Part shown: one piece after another, positions 5,684 to 12,839 of the stretch
Layout: the number at the start of each line of letters is the position of its first letter
How positions within the stretch are numbered: the stretch's first letter is position 1
Source of the DNA: Aquificota bacterium
GTDB lineage: Bacteria; Aquificota; Aquificia; Aquificales; QOAS01
NCBI GenBank assembly: GCA_026987085.1
Contig: JALSNH010000009.1
Location: 1 to 13,048 of the forward strand
Direction: 5' to 3'
DNA: 13,048 bases
Program-made: the position numbers and the translations under genes
The notes under the pieces: generated by a model
The model's input: the letters and a program-made list of their open reading frames with translations, nothing else
Database searches by the model: none
Told to the model about the DNA's origin: nothing

Positions 5684-6913
5684 ATGGCCCAAGAGGTGGC
5701 GCTCAATAGTGGAAACACCGCGTGGATGCTAACAGCCTCGGCGCTGGTTGTATTTATGACTATTCCGGGACTAGCCCTCTTTTATGGTGGCCTCGATAGG
5801 GCAAAAAACATTCTCAACACTATAGCTATGGTTATTGTTGCTTTTGCGATAACCGCTATTACCTGGTATATAGTCGGATACTCTATAGCCTATGGAAACG
5901 ATATAGCCGGCTTTATAGGAAACCCTCTCGATTACCTTTTAGGTAGAGGTTTAAATGGTCTTACCGATAACGGCTACCCGGTGAGCGTCGATATTATGTT
6001 CCAGCTTACATTTGCGGCAATTACCACAGCTATTATTGCTGGTTCACTTGTTGGCCGTATGAAGTTTTCCGCCTGGATACTGTTTACCATTCTTTGGAGC
6101 ATTTTTGTTTATCCGGTGATAGCCCACTGGGTATGGGGAGGTGGATTTTTAAGCAGCCACGGTGAGCTCGACTTTGCAGGTGGAACTGTTGTTCATATTA
6201 ATGCGGGTATAGCCGGTCTTGTTGCCGCAATGCTTCTTGGTGCAAGGAAGGAAAAACTTCTATTACCTAACAATGTTCCTTTGGTAGTCTTGGGTGCAGG
6301 TATTCTTTTCTTCGGGTGGTTTGGATTTAACGCCGGTTCCGCTTTGGCTGCCGATCAGATAGCCGGTTGGGCTATGTTAAATACCACTTTGGCAACCGCT
6401 GCGGCTGCTTTAACTTGGATGGTTCTTGAATATATCCACTTCGGTAAACCTACCATTGTAGGATTGGCTTCCGGAATAGTTGCCGGATTGGTTGCCATCA
6501 CACCCGCCGCCGGTTTTGTAAATCCAACAGGCGCTATATTGGTTGGTATTCTTGGAACAATTCCTGCTTTCTACGCGGTTATCTGGCTTAAGAAAAAATT
6601 CGGTTATGATGATGCACTCGATGCTTGGGGTATTCACGGTATAGCGGGTATAGCGGGAGCACTTTTAACCGGAATTTTTGCCGACCCTGCTATTAACGGA
6701 GGAACTGGGTTGCTGTATGGAAACTTTAAACAGCTTCTCATTCAAGTGGAAGGTGTTCTCGCTACCCTCATTTACAGTGGAGTGATGACCGCAATAATTA
6801 TGATTATTGTTAAAGCTTTAACAGGTGGAGCAAAAGTTTCTCAGGAAGAGGAAATCGAAGGTTTAAACAAATCGCAGCACGGGGAGAGGGCCTATAACGA
6901 AATTGCTTCCTAA
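5684..6913 (+). CDS. amt: Ammonium transporter, Amt/MEP/Rh family
   Basis: 409 residues with about 11 membrane segments, beginning at TM1 without a cleavable signal. The pore signature is complete: twin histidines His171 (GGTVVHINAG) and His318 (WGIHGIAG), Phe106 and Phe215 (WFGFNAGS) at the gate, Trp149 and Ser219 at the outer recruitment site, and Asp163. Numbering matches E. coli AmtB (His168, His318, Phe215, Ser219) closely. The cytoplasmic tail ends in the typical EGLNKSQHGERAY. It conducts ammonium/ammonia across the inner membrane. Most bacterial amt genes sit beside glnK/glnB, whose product blocks the channel; no such gene is in this window. A strong Shine-Dalgarno fixes the start. 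mobA follows after 12 nt, probably in the same transcript. Confidence 0.97.
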   Translation: MAQEVALNSGNTAWMLTASALVVFMTIPGLALFYGGLDRAKNILNTIAMVIVAFAITAITWYIVGYSIAYGNDIAGFIGNPLDYLLGRGLNGLTDNGYPVSVDIMFQLTFAAITTAIIAGSLVGRMKFSAWILFTILWSIFVYPVIAHWVWGGGFLSSHGELDFAGGTVVHINAGIAGLVAAMLLGARKEKLLLPNNVPLVVLGAGILFFGWFGFNAGSALAADQIAGWAMLNTTLATAAAALTWMVLEYIHFGKPTIVGLASGIVAGLVAITPAAGFVNPTGAILVGILGTIPAFYAVIWLKKKFGYDDALDAWGIHGIAGIAGALLTGIFADPAINGGTGLLYGNFKQLLIQVEGVLATLIYSGVMTAIIMIIVKALTGGAKVSQEEEIEGLNKSQHGERAYNEIAS

Positions 6914-6925
6914 TCTTTTTCTTTT

Positions 6926-7513
6926 ATGAATGCTTACCTTTTGGCGGGTGGTTTCTCCCGCCGTATGGGTTTTGATAAGACTTTAATTTCCTTCAACGGT
7001 TTCCCTTTGATTCTTTACCTTTATAGAAAGGTTTCCAAATTTTTTCCGACTTTTGTGATAACAAAACCTAAGAAAATTGAAATCTACAAAAGGCTCGGTA
7101 TCGAAAATGTAATTCCCGATAGTTTCGAAGATTTTCAAACTCCTTTGGTGGGTATATATACAGCTTTAAACCACTCTGGGGAAGAGTTCAATTTAATCCT
7201 TTCGGCGGACCTACCTTTACTTTGCAACCAGATTTTGGAATTTTTTAAAAACTATTATCCCGAAAAGGGGTTTTTAGGATTTGTTCCCTTTTTGGGAGGG
7301 AAATATCACTTCAATTGTTCTTTATACTCCAAAGGTTTAATTCCCTATATAGAAAAATCCCTTAAACGTGGTGATTTATCCATAAAACAGTTCCTACCGC
7401 TGTTCAAAATTTTGGAAGAATCCTTGTTAAAGGACTTTGGAATTTTTGAAAAATGTTGTTTTAATCTGAACACCCGAGAGGATTTAAGAAAGTTAAACTT
7501 ACAACATTTTTAG
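6926..7513 (+). CDS. mobA: MobA, molybdenum cofactor guanylyltransferase
   Basis: 195 residues, the normal MobA length. The N-terminal nucleotide-binding signature LAGGFSRRMGFDK (6-18) and the metal-binding Asp95 in ILSADLPLL are the family marks. The sequence TPLVGIYTAL also fits. MobA transfers GMP from GTP to molybdopterin cofactor, giving the dinucleotide form used by DMSO-reductase-type enzymes such as nitrate reductases and formate dehydrogenases. It lies 12 nt after amt; a link to nitrogen metabolism through molybdoenzymes is possible but not shown. The ATG is preceded by CTTTTTCTTTT with no Shine-Dalgarno, so translation may depend on coupling to amt or on a leaderless transcript from TAATCT at 6911-6916. 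A second ATG two codons on is unlikely because it would cut into the first strand. Confidence 0.93.
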   Translation: MNAYLLAGGFSRRMGFDKTLISFNGFPLILYLYRKVSKFFPTFVITKPKKIEIYKRLGIENVIPDSFEDFQTPLVGIYTALNHSGEEFNLILSADLPLLCNQILEFFKNYYPEKGFLGFVPFLGGKYHFNCSLYSKGLIPYIEKSLKRGDLSIKQFLPLFKILEESLLKDFGIFEKCCFNLNTREDLRKLNLQHF

Positions 7514-7553
7514 TCCAAAGTAATGCAAGTAGAGGAGATATGAAGTGTTCTAC

Positions 7554-7582
7554 CTGAAATACCGCCAAAGGTTTCTTATAGA
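7554..7582 (+). promoter_or_regulatory. Candidate pepA promoter giving a near-leaderless mRNA
   Basis: CTGAAA (7554-7559), a 17-bp spacer and TATAGA (7577-7582) resemble a sigma-70 promoter. Only 11 nt separate the -10 from the pepA ATG at 7594, so the mRNA would start about 5 nt before the start codon. The intervening bases are TTTTTTCTCCT, with no Shine-Dalgarno. The placement is seen; activity is inferred. Confidence 0.35.
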
Positions 7583-7593
7583 TTTTTTCTCCT

Positions 7594-9072
7594 ATGGAAG
7601 TAAAAGTTTGGAACTCCGATTGGAAAACCTTCAAAGGAGATGCGGTAGTTTTCTTTACCTTTGAGGGTGAAACCAAAGACCTACCTCAAGAGGTTCTTGA
7701 AAAGGTAAAACCCTTTATGGAAGATGCCGACTTTAAAGGCAAAAAGGGTGAAATTTTGAAAGTTCCCGTAAGCGGATTTTCCTTTAAAAGGGTCTACATT
7801 GCCGGTTTAGGAAAAAGGGAGAAGGTAAACAGAACCGTAGCAAGGGAGGTGGCCGCAAAGGTAGGCCAAAGGCTTCAAAACGACAAAAACGAGAAAGCTT
7901 TGATAAATGTTAAAAAGGAGATTTGCTCCCAAGCTTGCAGCGAAGGTATAGTTCTCGGAACCTACAAGTTCGACCGCTACAAGACCAAAAAGGAAGAAAA
8001 AGAAGCCAAACTTAAAGAGGTTTATTACGCCAACGCCAATGAGGAGAAGGTTTTAATAGGTAAAGCTCTGGCCGAAGCCCAAAACTTTGCCCGCGACCTT
8101 GTAAACACACCACCCAATGAGATAAACCCTGAAACTTTCGCCCAAATAGCTAAGGAACTTGCCGACCAATATGGGTTTGAAATAGAGATTAAAGACCCTT
8201 GCTGGGTAGAAAAAGAAATGCCCGGCCTTTGGGCGGTAGGTAAAGGAAGTTCTACCAAACCGAGGTTTATCCATATCAAATACAAACCCAAAAAGGAAGC
8301 CAAAAAGAAAATAGCCTTCGTAGGAAAAGGTTTAACCTTCGACAGCGGAGGGCTCAATATAAAACCGGATCAGTTTATGAAAACGATGAAAATGGACAAG
8401 GCGGGAGCCTGCGCCGTATTAGGAATATTCAAAGCCCTCGGAGAATTGCAAAAACTCGGTAAGGCTCCTGAAAATATCGAAGTTCACGGCTTTATTGGGG
8501 CAGCCGAAAATATGCCGGACGGAAACTCCTACAGACCTGACGATGTTATAAAAATGAGAAATGGAAAAACCGTAGAGGTGGGCAACACCGATGCGGAAGG
8601 TAGAATTACCCTCGGTGATGTTTTAACCTACGCCAGCGAACAAAAACCGGACTGCATTATCGACATGGCAACCCTTACCGGCGCCTGCGTTGTGGCACTC
8701 GGTGAATACACCGCCGGAATTTTTGGCAACGAGCAAGAGTTTATCGACCAATACCTTGAACAATCCAAAGCCAGCGGGGAGAGAATGTGGCAACTACCCC
8801 TCGACGATGAACTTTTAAGAGAAAATATCAAAAGCGATATCGCCGATATTTCCAACATAGGTAAATCCCGTTACGGCGGAGCTATAACGGCCGCAATGTT
8901 CCTACAGGAGTTTATAGGAGAAAAAGATGGAAAGCAAATTCCTTGGATACATATAGATATCGCAGGACCCGCTTGGGCTAATAAACCTTACCTATGGCAT
9001 CCACAAACTGGAGGAACGGGTTTCGGTGTAAGGACGGCTCTTTATTACCTATTTGAGGAAGATAAAAATTAA
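7594..9072 (+). CDS. pepA: Leucyl aminopeptidase, M17 family (PepA)
   Basis: 492 residues, full length for M17. The variable N-terminal macro-like domain covers about 1-160 and the catalytic domain about 165-490. The signature NTDAEGRI is at 331-338. Metal ligands and catalytic residues line up with E. coli PepA: Lys245, Asp250 and Lys257 (GKGLTFDSGGLNIKP), Asp268 (KMDKAGA), Asp333, Glu335 and Arg337. MATLTGAC (358-365) and HIDIAGPAW (453-461) also fit. The enzyme is a hexameric di-metal aminopeptidase in the cytoplasm that trims N-terminal residues during peptide turnover; some PepA proteins also bind DNA. It lies 80 nt after mobA. The start has no Shine-Dalgarno, but the N-terminal sequence MEVKVW fits a first beta strand. 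Confidence 0.97.
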   Translation: MEVKVWNSDWKTFKGDAVVFFTFEGETKDLPQEVLEKVKPFMEDADFKGKKGEILKVPVSGFSFKRVYIAGLGKREKVNRTVAREVAAKVGQRLQNDKNEKALINVKKEICSQACSEGIVLGTYKFDRYKTKKEEKEAKLKEVYYANANEEKVLIGKALAEAQNFARDLVNTPPNEINPETFAQIAKELADQYGFEIEIKDPCWVEKEMPGLWAVGKGSSTKPRFIHIKYKPKKEAKKKIAFVGKGLTFDSGGLNIKPDQFMKTMKMDKAGACAVLGIFKALGELQKLGKAPENIEVHGFIGAAENMPDGNSYRPDDVIKMRNGKTVEVGNTDAEGRITLGDVLTYASEQKPDCIIDMATLTGACVVALGEYTAGIFGNEQEFIDQYLEQSKASGERMWQLPLDDELLRENIKSDIADISNIGKSRYGGAITAAMFLQEFIGEKDGKQIPWIHIDIAGPAWANKPYLWHPQTGGTGFGVRTALYYLFEEDKN

Positions 9073-9089
9073 AACATAAAAAGTTAAGG

Positions 9090-9356
9090 TTAATTATTTT
9101 CCACTTTTTGTTTATATTCGTTAAATTTATTCCAAATAAGGTCTTTTAGGTGCAATTTTTCCCTTTTAAGTTGTTCTAATTCCATTTCCAAGGACGGAGT
9201 CATTGGATTATGTTTTTCCAATTTATCGGTTTTTACATTTAATTCATAGTGTTTATCCACCCATTCTTTGAAATTTTCATCATTTTCATAAAGTTCTATA
9301 AAAAGTTTTTTGTCTTTTTCATTTTGTAGTTCTTTTAAAAATAGGCCTTTTTTCAT
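9090..9356 (-). CDS. Small DUF465/YdcH-type protein with an extended N-terminus
   Basis: 88 residues. The C-terminal half (about 32-80) matches DUF465/YdcH: VDKHYELNVKTDKLEKHNPMTP, then MELEQLKREKLHLKDLIWNKF, a pair of charged helices likely to form a coiled coil. Typical members are about 70-75 residues; the first 30 here (LFLKELQNEKDKKLFIELYENDENF) are highly charged and form an added helix. The role of the family is unknown. The start is firm: GGAGG lies just upstream of the ATG on the minus strand. The gene is convergent with pepA (17-nt gap) and divergent from tRNA-His. It is AT-rich compared with pepA. Confidence 0.7.
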   Translation of the reverse strand: MKKGLFLKELQNEKDKKLFIELYENDENFKEWVDKHYELNVKTDKLEKHNPMTPSLEMELEQLKREKLHLKDLIWNKFNEYKQKVENN

Positions 9357-9373
9357 CTTAAACCTCCTTCAGG

Positions 9374-9422
9374 TTGTAAATTACAAAGTTAAAACTTTAT
9401 GTTGGTTATTACAAGTCTTGTA
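9374..9422. promoter_or_regulatory. Cluster of three short perfect palindromes upstream of the DUF465 gene
   Basis: Within 50 bp there are TTGTAA-A-TTACAA (9374-9386), AAAGTT-AA-AACTTT (9385-9398) and TACAAG-T-CTTGTA (9410-9422), each with perfect 6-bp arms. They lie between the DUF465 Shine-Dalgarno and the region where its promoter should be. Short A/T palindromes arise by chance in such DNA, but three together suggest operators. No clear -35/-10 pair was found for the DUF465 gene; a weak TTGTAA-17-TAACTT exists on the minus strand. Confidence 0.35.
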
Positions 9423-9495
9423 TTTAAAAGTTGAAAATGGCTAAAATAGCTTAATTTTGTTATCCTTACTTTTAGCCCTCTGCTTTATTCCAATC

Positions 9496-9524
9496 TTGTT
9501 TTCTTTTTCTATTTTTGCTATATT
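9496..9524 (+). promoter_or_regulatory. Promoter of tRNA-His and the downstream operon
   Basis: TTGTTT (9496-9501), a 17-bp spacer and TATATT (9519-9524) form a good sigma-70 promoter. The predicted start is near 9531, about 8 nt before the mature tRNA 5' end. No terminator separates the tRNA from the SPOUT-like gene, so this promoter may drive both, and perhaps the prenyl synthase. Confidence 0.6.
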
Positions 9525-9538
9525 AATAGCTTTGCGAA

Positions 9539-9615
9539 GGCGGTGGTAGCTCAGCTGGTAGAGCAGGGGACTGTGGATCCCCGGGTCGCGGGTTCGAGTC
9601 CCGTCCACCGCCCCA
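9539..9615 (+). tRNA. tRNA-His (anticodon GTG)
   Basis: A complete cloverleaf with CCA encoded. The acceptor stem GCGGTGG (9540-9546) pairs perfectly with CCACCGC (9605-9611). The extra G at 9539 faces C73 at 9612, the G-1 that marks tRNA-His and is required by histidyl-tRNA synthetase. The D arm is GCTC/GAGC, the anticodon stem GGGGA/TCCCC (9566-9570, 9578-9582), and the loop CTGTGGA with anticodon GTG at 9573-9575. The T arm is GCGGG-TTCGAGT-CCCGT with one G-U pair. CCA is at 9613-9615. The RNA is GC-rich in an AT-rich setting, as is normal for thermophile tRNAs. Confidence 0.98.
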
Positions 9616-9637
9616 TTCAATAAAATAACTCCTCTCG

Positions 9638-10048
9638 ATGTTCGTAATATTTCACAACTTTGCTTCCCAAATAAAGCTCGAAGAGATGGCCCGCACCGCC
9701 TTGGCTTACGGGGCCGAACTTGTAGTTGTTTCAAAAGCAACCGGTATGGCGGCCCAGGCAGGTATTCCTACAGTAAGCAGACTTGTTTTCGAAAAGGGAG
9801 GAAAACTTCTGGTAACCCACTCCCTCGAAGAGGCTTTGGAAATTTTAAAACCCCAAAAGGTCTATTTAATAACGGACCTCGCGGAGGAAGAATTAAAACA
9901 AGAGGAAATCCAAGAAGGGAACGCTTACGTATTTTTCGGCAACTATCCGGTAAAAAAGGAAGAGGAATTGGGAGAAAAACGGTTCATTTCTCCCAAAGGG
10001 GTTTCGGAAGTTGCTCAAGTTTGTCTCCTTTTTGAAAGGGCAAAATAG
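9638..10048 (+). CDS. COG4080-type SPOUT-like protein (archaeal 'RecB-family nuclease' annotation)
   Basis: 136 residues. The pattern MFVIFHNFAS, then SKATGMAAQAGIPTVSRL, then KGGKLLVTHSLEEALEILKPQKVYLIT resembles the small COG4080 family, common in archaea, often labelled RecB-family nuclease but predicted to have a SPOUT RNA-methyltransferase-like fold. No nuclease motif is visible. My recognition rests on remembered family pattern, so the reaction stays open. It begins 22 nt after the CCA end of tRNA-His with no promoter or terminator between, so it is likely processed from the same transcript. The leader AATAACTCCTCTCG has no Shine-Dalgarno. The prenyl synthase starts 14 nt after its stop. 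Confidence 0.6.
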   Translation: MFVIFHNFASQIKLEEMARTALAYGAELVVVSKATGMAAQAGIPTVSRLVFEKGGKLLVTHSLEEALEILKPQKVYLITDLAEEELKQEEIQEGNAYVFFGNYPVKKEEELGEKRFISPKGVSEVAQVCLLFERAK

Positions 10049-10062
10049 AGGATTTACCGCCA

Positions 10063-11031
10063 ATGGAGAAAAATCCCTTAAAACACCCTTTAGTGAAAGA
10101 ACTGTTAGAGGAAACCGAAAGGGGGCTTAGAAAATACCTCGACCCTACGGTGGAAACGGTTTTAACGGTAGGAAACTATATAGTAGACGGCGGAGGAAAG
10201 CGGCTCCGTCCTTTACTGCTCCTTCTATTGGCCAAAGGTTTTGGAATAGAAAATAAAGCCCTTCGGGAGAGGATTGTTCCGCTGGCGGTTGGTATCGAAT
10301 ACATACATACCGCCTCCTTACTCCACGACGATGTGGTGGACGAAGCGGATACCAGGAGGGGAAAAAAGGCAGCCCACAAAATTTTTGGCAACGGGGTGGC
10401 TGTTTTAACCGGCGACTATATGTACGCAAACGCCCTCTACCTCTTTTCGGTTTACGGAAATCAAAAGATGATAGAGGTTGTCTCAAGGGCTGTTAAATGG
10501 ATGGCGGAAGGTCAAGTTCTCGAACTCAAAAAGGTTGGGGAACTAATCGATGAGGAAACCTACTTTCAAATAGTTGACGGTAAAACTTCGGCGCTTTTTG
10601 CAGCCGCAACCGCCGTAGGCGCCCTCTCCGCAGATTATGAAAATTGGAAGGCCCTTTGGGATTTCGGACTTAAAATAGGCAGGGCTTTTCAGCTTATCGA
10701 CGATGCCCTCGATTACGATGGAGACCAAAAAAAGGTCGGAAAACCTTTAGGACAGGACCTCAAAGAGGGAAAAACCACCTACCCCCTCCTTTCGGTTTTG
10801 GAAAAAATCGACCTTTCCAAGGTCAAAAAGGCTTTAACTTCCACAAACGGCGAGGGTATTGAAGAGGTTGTTAACCTTGTAAAGGAACTAGGAGGCGTAG
10901 AAAAAACCAAAGAGAGGGCAAGGTTGGAACTTTCCGAAGCAAGGGATATTTTGGAAAAAACACCTTTGGAAGGAGAGATAAAAAAAATACTGCTGCAATT
11001 GGTAGACTTTATTGTTGAGAGGACCTATTAA
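10063..11031 (+). CDS. ispB: Long-chain trans-polyprenyl diphosphate synthase (IspB-like)
   Basis: 322 residues, the usual length. GGGKRLRP (43-50), the first aspartate-rich motif DDVVD (89-93) and the second DDALD (213-217) are all intact. GxxxxLxGDY appears as GVAVLTGDY (111-119), and KT at 174-175 binds the diphosphate. Residues before the first motif are Ala84 and Ser85, small side chains that leave the tunnel open, as in enzymes making C35-C40 chains for quinones. It condenses isopentenyl diphosphate onto an allylic primer in the cytoplasm. Exact chain length cannot be read from sequence, so the symbol is provisional. A weak GAGG sits 11 nt before the ATG; coupling with the SPOUT-like gene is likely. 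Confidence 0.93.
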   Translation: MEKNPLKHPLVKELLEETERGLRKYLDPTVETVLTVGNYIVDGGGKRLRPLLLLLLAKGFGIENKALRERIVPLAVGIEYIHTASLLHDDVVDEADTRRGKKAAHKIFGNGVAVLTGDYMYANALYLFSVYGNQKMIEVVSRAVKWMAEGQVLELKKVGELIDEETYFQIVDGKTSALFAAATAVGALSADYENWKALWDFGLKIGRAFQLIDDALDYDGDQKKVGKPLGQDLKEGKTTYPLLSVLEKIDLSKVKKALTSTNGEGIEEVVNLVKELGGVEKTKERARLELSEARDILEKTPLEGEIKKILLQLVDFIVERTY

Positions 11032-11068
11032 AGGGAACTGTTTAAGGTTTTCTTTTTATAGGAAAATA

Positions 11069-11109
11069 GTGGGCTAAAATCTCGTATTTAATAAAAAGTT
11101 TAAACCCAC
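11069..11109 (+). other. Interrupted hairpin in the ispB-M16 gap
   Basis: In the 167-bp gap, GTGGG-C-TAAA (11069-11078) can pair with TTTA-AA-CCCAC (11100-11109), leaving a loop of about 21 nt. The right arm overlaps ACCC, which could instead pair with the GGGGT near 11127-11132. No T-run follows, so it is not a standard terminator. It may be an mRNA leader structure, or chance. Confidence 0.3.
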
Positions 11110-11134
11110 CCGAAGTTCCGCATTTTTGGGGTAG

Positions 11135-11186
11135 TTGACTTATATTAGTTTCCAGTAAAACTTTCCTCTTAGGTAGGACCTACAAT
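11135..11186 (+). promoter_or_regulatory. M16 gene promoter region with a GTAGG-A-CCTAC palindrome
   Basis: TTGACT (11135-11140) is a good -35, but at 17-18 bp only AAACTT/AACTTT follows. A better -10, TACAAT (11181-11186), lies 12 nt before the ATG without a -35. The perfect 11-bp palindrome at 11173-11183 overlaps this TACAAT, a placement expected of a repressor site. Which -10 is used cannot be decided from sequence. Confidence 0.35.
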
Positions 11187-11198
11187 TTTCTCCTTGCA

Positions 11199-12410
11199 AT
11201 GGAGGTAATAAAAGAGGAGCTCCCCAACGGGGTAACCGTTTTAATAAAGCCTACCAAAGGATTGGGTATAGTGGCCTGTTCCATCTTTATTAGGGGCGGT
11301 ATTTTGGACGAAACTTTACCGGGCGAAACCAACCTAACAACCTACCTCCTCCTAAAGGGTTCCAAAAAATTTAACAAAGACCAAATTTCGGAAACTTTTG
11401 AAGATTATGGCGGCGGTATAGGAACGACAACCGCAGATGAATACTCAATTATTGAGTTTTCAACCAAAGTTGAGGGTCTTAAAAAGGGATTGGAGGTTAT
11501 TAGAGACCTTTTAACGGAACCCACATTTCCCGAAGAGGACCTTGAAAGGGAAAAGAAAAACACAATAACCGCCATAAGATCGAAAAAGGAGCATCCCTTT
11601 AGGTTTGCATATTCGGAGTTAAAAAAACTCACTTTCGAAGGAACACCCTACGAAAGAGATACCCTTGGGGACGAGGAAAGCGTTCAAAATTTCACACGAA
11701 AGGAGGCTTTTAGGAGGTGGGGGCAACTCCTTAAGGGCGATAGATTTGTAGTTTCCCTCGTAGGGGATATAGAGAATCCCAAAGAGACCTTAAAGTGGTT
11801 GGAGGAAAACTTTAAAGAAATACCCAAGGGGGAGTTTGAATATCCCCGCTACGACAAGCGGATTGAAAAGGATATAACCAAAACCGTTAAAAGGGAAGGG
11901 AGTCAATCTACCATTTTGTGTGCTTTTAACTTCCCCGACTACAGAAGTTCCCAATATTGGGCAGGTAAAGTTTTAAACGCCGTTATAGGTGACGGTTTTA
12001 CCTCTCTCCTCTTTAGGGAGCTAAGAGAAAAGAGGGGCTACGCCTACGCAACCACCTCCTTTTACCCGACCAAGATAAATATGCCGAGGCTCTTTACCTA
12101 TATAGGAACCGCCCCCAAAAAGACGGCAAAAGCTTACGAAGATATGCTCAAAGTGGTAAAGGAGTTCCCCTTCGGGAAAAAAGATATGGAGGTTGCCAAA
12201 AAGAAAATAGTGGGAGACTGGCTAATGGACCACCAAACCAGAGCGCGCCAGGCGTGGTATTTAGGGTGGTTCGAAACGGTGGGCCTCGGCTACGAACTGG
12301 ATAAACATTACACGGAAAAAATAAGGGAAGTTCCTTTCGAGGAGGTTCAAAAACTCCGTGAGGAATACCTTACAAAGGGTCCCCGCCACGCGGTTATAGT
12401 TTCTCCTTAA
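11199..12410 (+). CDS. M16-family peptidase homologue lacking the zinc site
   Basis: 403 residues with the two M16 half-domains (about 1-195 and 220-400). The site where active members have HxxEH, normally in GLAHFLEHMLFKGT, reads GETNLTTYLLLKGS: His45, Glu48 and His49 are replaced by Asn, Thr and Tyr. The third ligand, a Glu about 76 residues on in LEEIR, is replaced in ITAIR. The second half keeps the substrate-gripping RELREKRGYAYA segment (273-284). This is the arrangement of the inactive partner in two-subunit M16B proteases (like mitochondrial processing peptidase alpha). The active partner usually sits next door but is absent from this window. There is no signal peptide, so a cytoplasmic site is likely. 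The start has no Shine-Dalgarno (TTTCTCCTTGCA precedes the ATG). Confidence 0.9.
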   Translation: MEVIKEELPNGVTVLIKPTKGLGIVACSIFIRGGILDETLPGETNLTTYLLLKGSKKFNKDQISETFEDYGGGIGTTTADEYSIIEFSTKVEGLKKGLEVIRDLLTEPTFPEEDLEREKKNTITAIRSKKEHPFRFAYSELKKLTFEGTPYERDTLGDEESVQNFTRKEAFRRWGQLLKGDRFVVSLVGDIENPKETLKWLEENFKEIPKGEFEYPRYDKRIEKDITKTVKREGSQSTILCAFNFPDYRSSQYWAGKVLNAVIGDGFTSLLFRELREKRGYAYATTSFYPTKINMPRLFTYIGTAPKKTAKAYEDMLKVVKEFPFGKKDMEVAKKKIVGDWLMDHQTRARQAWYLGWFETVGLGYELDKHYTEKIREVPFEEVQKLREEYLTKGPRHAVIVSP

Positions 12411-12421
12411 ATTTCCCCTTT

Positions 12422-12805
12422 ATGGCTCTTGATGAAGCCTACCTCCTTATAGAGGATAGGTTTGGTTTCATTTCCGAAAAGGTTCCGAAAATTTTCAAAC
12501 CTCAGCTGGTGGTTAAAAACCTTTCAAAACGGGAGGTGGAGTTTTTAAAAGGTTGTAAAAACCCTAAAGGGTTTCCCTTACCTCCTTCCGAACCGGAGGT
12601 TCCCCAAGCGAAAAATTACACCCTAAATGTGTTTTTTAGACTCGCTTACTCCAAAGGGGTGGACTTTTCAAAAAGCTACCTTATAGAGGAGTTTGAAATT
12701 ATCGAAACCAAGCCGGTGGAGTTTGAAATGAAATTTTTAGCCGGTAGGGTACCCTTTATAGATATTTCTCGCATCTATTGGTACAAGTTGAAAACTATTC
12801 GTTAA
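12422..12805 (+). CDS. Unrecognised 127-residue protein
   Basis: I do not recognise this family. The protein is soluble, with no membrane segment or signal. It has a Pro-rich middle (PKGFPLPPSEPEVPQ, about 48-62) and a C-terminal beta-like half rich in aromatic residues (FEIIETKPVEFEMKF, ISRIYWYKLKTIR). A pair of short motifs, FKPQLVVKNLSKREVEFLKGC, reads like a helix after a strand. The start is 11 nt after the M16 stop, so the two genes are probably one transcript and may act together. AAATTTCCCCTTT precedes the ATG, with no Shine-Dalgarno. Codon use matches the neighbours, which supports a real gene. Confidence 0.75.
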   Translation: MALDEAYLLIEDRFGFISEKVPKIFKPQLVVKNLSKREVEFLKGCKNPKGFPLPPSEPEVPQAKNYTLNVFFRLAYSKGVDFSKSYLIEEFEIIETKPVEFEMKFLAGRVPFIDISRIYWYKLKTIR

Positions 12806-12839
12806 GTAGTTGGAAATCTATTTTTTGCTAATAAATACC

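Noticed and set aside
7540..7557. Mini-ORF ATG-AAG-TGT-TCT-ACC-TGA before pepA with GAGGAG upstream
   Set aside because: Only 2 nt separate GAGGAG from the ATG, too close for normal initiation, and five codons carry no other evidence.
8025..8357. Long minus-strand open frames inside pepA (and similar ones inside ispB)
   Set aside because: They lie wholly within strong conserved genes on the other strand, lack ribosome sites and show no recognisable protein pattern.
9078..9109. AAAAAGT...ACTTTTT inverted repeat between pepA and the DUF465 gene as a bidirectional terminator
   Set aside because: The stem is almost all A-T with an 18-nt loop, and it runs into the DUF465 coding end; support is too weak.
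9441..9740. Minus-strand reading frame containing GTRTRDPGIHSPLLYQLSYHR
   Set aside because: It is the antisense translation of tRNA-His; this peptide pattern is a well-known spurious product of tRNA genes.
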